Positions 1 through 4,969 of a DNA stretch of 10,853 nucleotides are shown piece by piece (positions within the stretch are counted from its first letter, which is position 1; the number at the start of each line of letters is the position of its first letter). The stretch comes from an uncultured Collinsella sp. (GTDB lineage Bacteria > Actinomycetota > Coriobacteriia > Coriobacteriales > Coriobacteriaceae): contig USMH01000022.1 in assembly GCA_900555745.1 (NCBI GenBank), positions 1 through 10,853 of the forward strand, read 5' to 3'. Below the pieces are notes generated by a model. It worked only from the letters and a program-made list of their open reading frames with translations, was not told the origin of the DNA and ran no database searches. The position numbers were made by a program, and so were the translations under genes.

Positions 1-933
1 ACCAAGATCTGGAATGCCAGCCGCTTCCTGCTTATGAACATGGAGGGCTACACGCCCGGCGAGCCCGTTGTGGAGACGCCGGCCGACGCCTGGATGTTCA
101 GCCGTCTGGCCAAGGCCGTGAAGATGGTCACCGAAGGCATCGAGAACTACACCTTTGGCGACATGGCCCGCGGCGTGCAGCAGTTCTTCTGGAACGAGGT
201 CTGCGACTGGTACGTCGAGGTCACTAAGGCCCGCCTGAAGGGCGAGGGCCGTCTGCAGGCTCAGCGCAACCTGATCTTTGTGCTCGACACCTCCATTCGC
301 CTGATGCACCCGCTCATGCCGTTTGTTACCGAGGAGATCTGGGACAACATGCCGGCGAGTGTGCTCGACCTGGACGCCGAGGGCAACGTGGATCGCGCCG
401 AGGCGCTCATGATCGCCAAGTGGCCGGAGCCCGCCGACTACGCCAAGTACGTCGACGAGCCCGCCGAGCGCGCGTTTGAGCTGTGCCGCGCTGTCGTTTC
501 CGCCGCTCGCGCCACGCGTTCGCGTTATCGCTTGAGCCCCAAGGCCGAGCTCGACGTGGTCGTGCGCGCCGGTGCCGAGGACATCGAGAAGCTCGAGAGC
601 CTGCGCTCCACGATTGAGCCGCTGGCCAACACTGCCTCGCTGGTCATGGGTACCGACGTCGAGAAGCCGGCTGCGAGCATTGCCGTGGTCGACAGCGGCG
701 TCGAGGTCTTTGTGGTGCTCGAGGGCAAGGTTGATCTTTCAGCCGAGAAGGCGCGCCTGGAGAAGGAGATCGCCGCGGCGCAGAAGGAGCTCGCCGGCTG
801 CGAGAAGACACTCGCCAACGAGGGCTTTGTGGCCAAGGCCGCGCCTGCGGTGGTTCAGAAGAAGAGGGACCGTGCAGCAGAGCTTAAGGAGATCCTGGCG
901 GCACTGACTGCTCAGGTTGCTGACTTCTCGTAG
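1..933 (+). CDS. valS: Valyl-tRNA synthetase, C-terminal part (5' end outside window)
   Basis: Class I aminoacyl-tRNA synthetase that charges tRNA-Val in the cytoplasm. The frame is open from base 1, so the catalytic Rossmann core and editing domain lie upstream of the window; 310 codons plus a TAG stop remain. The fragment opens with KIWNASRF (bases 4-27), typical of the ValRS segment joining the catalytic core to the anticodon-binding domain. The helical anticodon-binding domain follows, with the family motif FVTEEIW at 322-342. The last ~65 residues (from about base 730) are charged and heptad-like, ending in helices rich in K/E/A; this is the C-terminal coiled-coil tRNA-binding arm seen in bacterial ValRS. 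No frameshift is visible. The next gene is folC, and valS followed by folC is a common bacterial order, but a terminator separates them here. Identity is secure; only the truncation by the window edge limits the call. Confidence 0.97.
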   Translation, partial: TKIWNASRFLLMNMEGYTPGEPVVETPADAWMFSRLAKAVKMVTEGIENYTFGDMARGVQQFFWNEVCDWYVEVTKARLKGEGRLQAQRNLIFVLDTSIRLMHPLMPFVTEEIWDNMPASVLDLDAEGNVDRAEALMIAKWPEPADYAKYVDEPAERAFELCRAVVSAARATRSRYRLSPKAELDVVVRAGAEDIEKLESLRSTIEPLANTASLVMGTDVEKPAASIAVVDSGVEVFVVLEGKVDLSAEKARLEKEIAAAQKELAGCEKTLANEGFVAKAAPAVVQKKRDRAAELKEILAALTAQVADFS

Positions 934-952
934 TTCTTACTGAGGGGCGCGT

Positions 953-1053
953 CCCGACGCTTTGCTCTCCGCTGCGGACAGTCCTGCGCAAGACGGACAG
1001 CACATTAAGTGCTGTCCTTTGCGTGCGGAACTTGCGGCGAGCAAAGCGTCGGG
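953..1053. repeat. Long imperfect hairpin downstream of valS
   Basis: Bases 953-967 and 1039-1053 are perfect 15-nt reverse complements. Nested inside are further paired blocks: 969-972 with 1034-1037, 987-991 with 1019-1023, and a 9-bp apical stem 995-1003 with 1009-1017 closing the loop ATTAA. The whole forms a 101-nt interrupted stem starting 20 nt after the valS stop codon. No U-run follows, so it is not a simple intrinsic terminator. It may be a dispersed palindromic repeat or an mRNA 3'-end structure; no second copy is present in this window. Confidence 0.6.
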
Positions 1054-1158
1054 CCGCTCCTAGTGCGGTTACGTGGTTGTTTGCAACTGGTAGGTTGGGG
1101 CCACTGGGTTGTGGCCTTGATCTTGCTGCAATCGGGTAAAGGCTGAAATTGTCAACGC

Positions 1159-1191
1159 GAGGGGCTCATTCTTTTTGATGAGCCTCTTTTT
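1159..1191 (+). terminator. Intrinsic terminator after valS
   Basis: The arm GAGGGGCTCAT (1159-1169) pairs with ATGAGCCTC (1178-1186), with two extra Gs bulged. The loop is T-rich and TTTTT (1187-1191) follows. It ends about 23 nt before the folC start codon, so it probably separates valS from folC or attenuates read-through. Confidence 0.75.
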
Positions 1192-1213
1192 CTGTTATGG
1201 GGGACTTTGGGTT

Positions 1214-2557
1214 ATGGCTAAGCGTTCTGGGTCGTATGTCGTTCCTTTCTCGTTTGAGTTGCTTTCGTTTGATGAGGCTGTTGGGCTGGCTGCTGATACG
1301 GGGCGGATTTCTGGGGATGCTGGTCCTCTGCTTGAGACGGTTGTCGATATGCTCGATGAGCTGGGGCGTCCGGACGAGTACTTCGATTGCATTCAGGTTG
1401 CCGGCACCAATGGAAAGACTTCGACTACGCGTTTTTCGGCTGCCATCCTTCGTGGTGAGGGGCTCAAGACCGCGCTGTATACGTCGCCGCAGCTGGTGCG
1501 CTATCCCGAGCGCATGGAGGTTGACGGGCGCGTTGTGAGCGATGAGGCGTTTGCCCGTGGCGTTTCGGCAGCTGTTGAGGCGGGGCATCGCGTGAATGCC
1601 CGTCGTATGGCGGCGGGGGAGCGCGCCTATACCATCACGCCGTTTGACCTGCTGACGGCTGCTGCACTGGTGGTGTTTGCCGAGGCCGCGGTGGACGTGG
1701 CCGTGCTTGAGGTCGGCATGGGCGGACGCTGGGATGCTACGAGTGCGACCGATCCTGTCGCCGTGGCCATTACAGGCATTGGGCTCGATCACACACGTAT
1801 TTTGGGCGATACGCTCGAGGCCATTGCGGGGGAGAAGGCTGCGGTCATTAAGCCCGGACGCCTGGTTGTGCTGGGCGAGGGCACGCATGAGGCGAGCGTT
1901 CAGCGCGTGATGGATGCCTGTTGTCGAGAGTGCGGCATTGTGCCGCTCGTGGTGAGTCATGCCACGACTAAGGTGCCGGCGCATGTGGGCGACACGGTTG
2001 AGTTTAGCTGCACCACGCCACGTGCGATCTATACGTCGAGCATGGTCAAGCCGGCCTATCAGCCGCAGAATGCCGCGTGCGCGATTATGCTGTGCGAGGG
2101 CTATCTGGGCCGCGAGCTCGACCATGACAAGCTCGATGCGTCGCTTATGGGCTGCCCCACGCCGGGTCGTTTTGACGTGCTGGGGACCGATCCGCTCAAG
2201 CTGATTGACGCTTGTCATAACCCCCAGAGCTGCGAGAACTTTGTAAGCGCGCTGGACGAGATCGATCCGTGCGTGGAGAATCGCCCCACGTTGCTGTGCG
2301 CTGCGCTGGCCGACAAGGACGTGGCAGGCATCGTCGACGTGCTGATTCCGGCCTTCCCCCGTGTGGTCGTAACCCAGACCGATTCCGATCGTGCTCTGCC
2401 GGCAGAGGAGCTCGCCTCTCTTGTGGACGCCGATAAGCTCGCAGGCGTATACCCGAGCGTGCCCGAGGCCCTCGCTGCCTTCGATGCCGCGAGTGAGCCC
2501 TTCGTAGCAGCCGGCACCATCACCCTAGCCGGCGAAGTAGCCGGCCTGCTGCGCTAA
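1214..2557 (+). CDS. folC: Bifunctional folylpolyglutamate synthase / dihydrofolate synthase
   Basis: ATP-dependent ligase of the Mur ligase superfamily. It joins glutamate to dihydropteroate and/or extends the polyglutamate tail of folates in the cytoplasm. Encodes 447 aa, normal for the family. The P-loop GTNGKTS is at residues 64-70. It is followed by TSPQL (90-94; the family usually has SPHL), then VGMGGRWDATSATDP (167-181; family VGxGGRxDATN) and IGLDHTRILGDT, the usual Mg/ATP-site neighbourhood. The C-terminal domain holds IDACHNPQS, where most homologues read DGAHNP. Start: the frame also permits TTG 1175 or ATG 1178, but both lie inside the terminator hairpin. ATG 1214 has GGGGG (1199-1203) about 10 nt upstream and gives the expected N-terminus. 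Codons in the first ~100 bases are more T-ending than later. It is probably read from its own promoter or from leakage past the valS terminator; I see no convincing promoter. Confidence 0.93.
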   Translation: MAKRSGSYVVPFSFELLSFDEAVGLAADTGRISGDAGPLLETVVDMLDELGRPDEYFDCIQVAGTNGKTSTTRFSAAILRGEGLKTALYTSPQLVRYPERMEVDGRVVSDEAFARGVSAAVEAGHRVNARRMAAGERAYTITPFDLLTAAALVVFAEAAVDVAVLEVGMGGRWDATSATDPVAVAITGIGLDHTRILGDTLEAIAGEKAAVIKPGRLVVLGEGTHEASVQRVMDACCRECGIVPLVVSHATTKVPAHVGDTVEFSCTTPRAIYTSSMVKPAYQPQNAACAIMLCEGYLGRELDHDKLDASLMGCPTPGRFDVLGTDPLKLIDACHNPQSCENFVSALDEIDPCVENRPTLLCAALADKDVAGIVDVLIPAFPRVVVTQTDSDRALPAEELASLVDADKLAGVYPSVPEALAAFDAASEPFVAAGTITLAGEVAGLLR

Positions 2558-2571
2558 CCCATCCCCTCAGC

Positions 2572-2638
2572 AGTTGCGGTGAAATACGGATTGTTTTACA
2601 AGCCAGAAGCCACAAACGGTCCGTATATCACCGCAACT
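2572..2638. repeat. 67-nt hairpin repeat, copy 1
   Basis: The arms begin AGTTGCGGTGAAATACGGA and end TCCGTATATCACCGCAACT, pairing over about 19 bp with one mismatch. It starts 14 nt after the folC stop. Copies 2 (2901-2967) and 3 (4442-4508) have the same 67-nt length and the same outer arm AGTTGCGGTG. In this copy the inner stem reads ATACGGA instead of ATAGTTCC, with a matching change on the other arm. Confidence 0.8.
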
Positions 2639-2645
2639 CAAAAGC

Positions 2646-2677
2646 AGTCAATTTGGGACGGGGCTTTTTTAGCTGCC
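2646..2677 (+). repeat. AGTCAATTTGGGACG direct repeat, copy 1
   Basis: This copy reads AGTCAATTTGGGACGGGGCT, then a T-run, then TTAGCTGCC. Related copies lie at 4130-4160 (31 nt, nearly identical), 4209-4240 (degenerate middle) and, inverted, at 4532-4564. The function is not recognised. The reverse strand of the first six bases reads TTGACT, a good -35 hexamer. Confidence 0.65.
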
Positions 2678-2715
2678 CTGTGCCCCGAGTTGACTCGCTT
2701 GCCACGAAATGGGCC

Positions 2716-2844
2716 TATTTACTACGTTTGACCGGTAACCCTTGACCATAGCGAGAATCGCGAAATTAAAACCGCAGGTAGAAGGCTTGCCAGTTTTCGA
2801 AAACGCAGGTGTGGTCGACCCGTGTGGGTCAAACGTAGTAGATA
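2716..2844. repeat. Long-arm element A, core shared with element B
   Basis: An 18-nt 5' arm (2716-2733) is the reverse complement of 2827-2844, with one position that would be a G-U wobble in RNA. The enclosed core (2741-2813) matches the core of element B at 4280-4354. Exact blocks include CTTGACCAT and a 26-nt identical run (2757-2782 versus 4296-4321). The arms of A and B are unrelated in sequence. T5 follows the 3' arm at 2849-2853, so the plus-strand transcript could end here. No known RNA or transposon family is recognised. Confidence 0.65.
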
Positions 2845-2900
2845 ACCCTTTTTCGTGGCGCATCTCTAGACTGTCAAATTGGTCGACTTGGCCCCATGGT

Positions 2901-2967
2901 AGTTGCGGTGAAATAGTCCCTGGATTATGCCTCTGTGGGCCAATCTGGGAACTATTCCACCGCAACT
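2901..2967. repeat. 67-nt hairpin repeat, copy 2
   Basis: The arms AGTTGCGGTGAAATAGTCCC and GGGAACTATTCCACCGCAACT pair over roughly 21 bp, with wobbles that suit RNA. It lies 24 nt beyond the stop codon of the minus-strand peptidase gene. Its arms are closest to copy 3 (4442-4508). Confidence 0.8.
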
Positions 2968-2991
2968 TATTGAGGGGCTATTGGGTAAAGG

Positions 2992-4080
2992 CTAGTCTAG
3001 ACGGGCTGGGTCGTGGGGGTAGGCGTTGAGAATCTCGACGCCGTTCTCGGTCACCAGGGCCAGGTCCTCGATGCGGACGCTGGTGTGGCCGGGGAGATAG
3101 ATGCCCGGCTCGATAGAGAATGTCATGCCCGGCTCTACGACCTGCTCGTTGACAAGCGAGACGTCGCCCGGCTCGTGGTCCTGCAGGCCGATCGAGTGTC
3201 CCAGGCGATGCGTAAAGTACTGCCCATAGCCCGCTTGCTCAATTACGTCGCGCGCGGCGCGATCCAGGTCGCACATGCGCACGCCCGGTGCGATGAGCGC
3301 CTCGGCGGCCTCATTGGCGCGGCGCACGATGTCGTAGATGCGCTCCGTCTCCTCGTCCGGCTCGCCCCAAAAGAACGTGCGCGTCATGTCCGAGCAGTAG
3401 TTGCAGCGGCGTCCGCCAATGTCGAACAGCACCACGTCACCGCGCTTGAGTACCGTATCGTCGGGCTCGTGGTGCGGGTCGCCGGCGTTGGCGCCAAAGC
3501 TCACGATGGGCGGAAAACTAAAGCCCTCGCAGCCGTGCTTGCGGTACAGACCGAGCATCTGGTCGGCAATTTCGCGCTCCGTTACGCCCTCGTGGACGAG
3601 CTTGATGGCGTCGGCCATCACGTCGTCGTTAGCGGCCGAGGACGCGCGCATCAGCTCCTGCTCGGCTTCGTCCTTGTGGGTGCGTGCGGCGGTGACGGCA
3701 AAGTCGCCCAGGAAGAACTCGCTTGCGGCGTGACGATCCATAAGGGGCATCAAAAAGCCGGAGCGCATGACGGTGTCGATGCCGAGCGGTTTGGTCGGAT
3801 CGACCTCGCGAGCGATGGCGTCGGCCACGACGTCGGTATCGGTGTGGTAGGCGACGCGGGCATTGTCGTACTCGGGCAGCTGATGCAGCACGTTGACCAA
3901 GATCACGGGCTCGCTACCGCGCGCGAGCAACACACCGCAAAAACGCTCGAACATATCGGCATAAAAGCCGGTCAGGTAATAAATCGACCACGGGTCGTTT
4001 ACGAGCAGCTGTGCGCCGGGGTGCTGAGCCTCGAGCGCATCGAGTACACGCGCCACGCGCTGGTCATCGACATGTGCCAT
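2992..4080 (-). CDS. M24-family Xaa-Pro peptidase (aminopeptidase P / prolidase type)
   Basis: Cytoplasmic metallopeptidase expected to cleave X-Pro bonds in peptides or dipeptides; 362 aa, the usual length of short bacterial members. Residues 1-135 form the creatinase/prolidase N-terminal domain (WSIYYLTGFYADMFERF near 31-47), and 140-360 the pita-bread catalytic domain. All five dinuclear-metal ligands are present: D220 (LFDIGGR), D231 (CSDMTRTF), H295 (HRLGHSIG), E324 (SIEPGIY) and E338 (VRIEDL), plus H204 and H291 near the active site. Start ATG 4080 has AAAGGA six bases upstream. A candidate promoter overlaps the repeat at 4130-4160. Flanking genes are unrelated and the gene is monocistronic. 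Repeats of the same families in the same order lie on both sides. Aminopeptidase P versus prolidase specificity cannot be settled from sequence alone. Confidence 0.93.
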   Translation of the reverse strand: MAHVDDQRVARVLDALEAQHPGAQLLVNDPWSIYYLTGFYADMFERFCGVLLARGSEPVILVNVLHQLPEYDNARVAYHTDTDVVADAIAREVDPTKPLGIDTVMRSGFLMPLMDRHAASEFFLGDFAVTAARTHKDEAEQELMRASSAANDDVMADAIKLVHEGVTEREIADQMLGLYRKHGCEGFSFPPIVSFGANAGDPHHEPDDTVLKRGDVVLFDIGGRRCNYCSDMTRTFFWGEPDEETERIYDIVRRANEAAEALIAPGVRMCDLDRAARDVIEQAGYGQYFTHRLGHSIGLQDHEPGDVSLVNEQVVEPGMTFSIEPGIYLPGHTSVRIEDLALVTENGVEILNAYPHDPARLD

Positions 4081-4107
4081 GAAACATCCTTTCGCTAGGC
4101 TGCCACC

Positions 4108-4135
4108 ATGGTATCCCCAATGCCAGGGTAGTCAA
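4108..4135 (-). promoter_or_regulatory. Candidate promoter of the M24 peptidase gene
   Basis: On the minus strand TTGACT (4135-4130, five of six consensus) is followed by a 16-bp spacer and TACCAT (4113-4108, four of six consensus). Transcription would begin near 4101, leaving a leader of about 20 nt with the AAAGGA ribosome site. The -35 box lies inside the dispersed repeat copy at 4130-4160. Confidence 0.45.
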
Positions 4136-4160
4136 TTTGGGACGAGGCTATTTTAGCTGC
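4130..4160 (+). repeat. AGTCAATTTGGGACG direct repeat, copy 2
   Basis: Nearly identical to 2646-2677: AGTCAATTTGGGACGAGGCT, then ATTTTAGCTGC. It sits upstream of the peptidase gene and supplies its candidate -35 hexamer on the opposite strand. Confidence 0.65.
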
Positions 4161-4208
4161 GTCAAACATGCGGAATGATTTTTTTGGGGCGGGCTGATAG
4201 GTAAAAGT

Positions 4209-4240
4209 AGTCAATACAGTCCCGTCCCGAATTAGCTGCC
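4209..4240 (+). repeat. AGTCAA...TTAGCTGCC repeat, copy 3 (degenerate)
   Basis: Same ends as copies 1 and 2 (AGTCAA at the left, TTAGCTGCC at the right, 32 nt). The middle instead reads TACAGTCCCGTCCCGAA. It directly abuts the left arm of element B. Confidence 0.5.
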
Positions 4241-4398
4241 TTCAAAAGTATGGCGGATTACGGGGCTGGACCTGTTTTACTTGACCATTGGAAAAATCGC
4301 GAAATTAAAACCGCAGGTAGACGGCTTATCAAAAATCGAAAATTGCCGGTATGGATGGGGGTCTCCGAATCAGCCCCGTAATCCGGCATAGTTTTGAA
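4241..4398. repeat. Long-arm element B, core shared with element A
   Basis: A 28-nt left arm (4241-4268) is the reverse complement of 4371-4398 with only two mismatches. The 102-nt interior carries the core shared with element A (26-nt identical block at 4296-4321). The arms show no similarity to those of A, although both pairs are self-complementary. A 43-codon open frame (4250-4381) covers most of it but has no ribosome site. Confidence 0.65.
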
Positions 4399-4441
4399 AT
4401 GGCACTAAAGTAGGCATAAGCTAAATACCAATCCCAAAGAT

Positions 4442-4508
4442 AGTTGCGGTGGAATAGTTCCTGGATGCCGGGGTTTTGGCGGAAATAAAGAACTATTTCA
4501 CCGCAATT
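4442..4508. repeat. 67-nt hairpin repeat, copy 3
   Basis: The arms AGTTGCGGTGGAATAGTTC and GAACTATTTCACCGCAATT pair along about 19 positions, with G-U pairs in place of two Watson-Crick pairs. It has the same length as copies 1 and 2. It lies about 58 nt beyond the stop codon of the minus-strand DUF1667 gene, so all three copies sit close to gene 3' ends. Confidence 0.8.
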
Positions 4509-4531
4509 GAGGAGGGGCGGGGTGGATGTCA

Positions 4532-4564
4532 GGGTAGCTAGAAGAGCTCCGTCCCAAATGAGCT
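4532..4564 (-). repeat. AGTCAATTTGGGACG-type repeat, inverted copy 4
   Basis: On the minus strand this reads CATTTGGGACGGAGCT, then CTTCTAGCTACCC, resembling copies 1 and 2. It begins next to the DUF1667 stop codon. GTAGCT (4534-4539) and AGCTAC (4561-4566) form a short inverted repeat around it, so it may act in the 3' end of the redox operon transcript. Confidence 0.5.
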
Positions 4565-4566
4565 AC

Positions 4567-4965
4567 TTAGGCGGGGTCGATGTCCATGCTGGCGATGAGG
4601 TCGATGCCCGTGTTGAGGAGGTCTTCCAGAACGACGTCGCCCATGCGGATGGGGGCGTCGATGACCAGACCGCGGATGAGGTCCATCGCCTGGGCGTGGA
4701 GCGCCAGCGGGATGGCTTCGGCCGTGCGCACGGGTAGCAGCGCCTCGTCGCCGCCGGATACGGCCACGGTAGTGGTGAGCACGCGCACAGGGCAGGTGAG
4801 CTCCTGGTGAGCGAACTTATCGCCGCGCGGGCAGCTGTTGCCGGTCACGTAGCGCACCTCTACCACGGCGTCGTCTGCGTCGCGCTCCACCTCCACGGTC
4901 AAGAGGCATTCGGATGGGCAGGTGGTGCAGTTGAACTGCAATGTCTCGGTCGCATTCGTGCTCAT
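4567..4965 (-). CDS. DUF1667 cysteine-rich protein of the redox operon
   Basis: Small soluble protein of 132 aa in the DUF1667 family. This family is regularly found as the third gene beside GlpA-like and FAD/NAD oxidoreductases and is thought to carry a metal or Fe-S centre in electron transfer; its exact role is not established. Cysteines lie at 13, 16 and 20 (CTTCPSEC) and at 45 and 58 (GNSCPRGDKFAHQELTCP), the family pattern, followed by the typical RVLTTTV strand. Start ATG 4965 is chosen because AGGAGG (4980-4975) lies nine bases upstream, inside the last codons of the preceding gene; an upstream in-frame ATG at 5016 would add 17 residues without homology. The gap to the preceding stop is four bases, so the genes are translationally close. 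The third subunit role is inferred from context. Confidence 0.88.
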   Translation of the reverse strand: MSTNATETLQFNCTTCPSECLLTVEVERDADDAVVEVRYVTGNSCPRGDKFAHQELTCPVRVLTTTVAVSGGDEALLPVRTAEAIPLALHAQAMDLIRGLVIDAPIRMGDVVLEDLLNTGIDLIASMDIDPA

Positions 4966-4969
4966 GGCC

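Larger units (their letters stand above)
2558..2991. other. Repeat-rich gap between convergent folC and peptidase gene
   Basis: This 434-bp non-coding stretch lies between the 3' ends of two convergent genes. It holds, in order, a 67-nt hairpin, a 32-nt direct repeat, a 129-nt long-arm element and a second 67-nt hairpin, each listed separately. Two short open frames crossing it (2742-3029 plus, 2669-2965 minus) run through the repeats, show no family resemblance and are judged spurious. Confidence 0.8.
4081..4566. other. Repeat-rich gap between peptidase gene and DUF1667 gene
   Basis: This 486-bp non-coding stretch lies upstream of the peptidase gene and downstream of the minus-strand redox operon. 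It contains the peptidase promoter candidate, two forward and one inverted AGTCAATTTGGGACG-type repeats, long-arm element B and the third 67-nt hairpin. Bases 4161-4208 and 4399-4441 show nothing I can name apart from a T7 run at 4170-4176. Confidence 0.8.

Noticed and set aside
1166..4098. Long antisense frames at 1166-2218 (-) and 3013-4098 (+)
   Set aside because: Shadows of folC and the peptidase gene, both of which have complete catalytic motifs on the other strand.
4250..4381. 43-codon open frame across element B
   Set aside because: No ribosome site, it spans both complementary arms, and element A lacks an equivalent intact frame.
2572..4508. 67-nt hairpins as integron attC sites around a peptidase cassette
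   Set aside because: Constant ends with a variable self-complementary middle resemble attC, but the ends do not fit the GTTRRRY core and no integrase is present.
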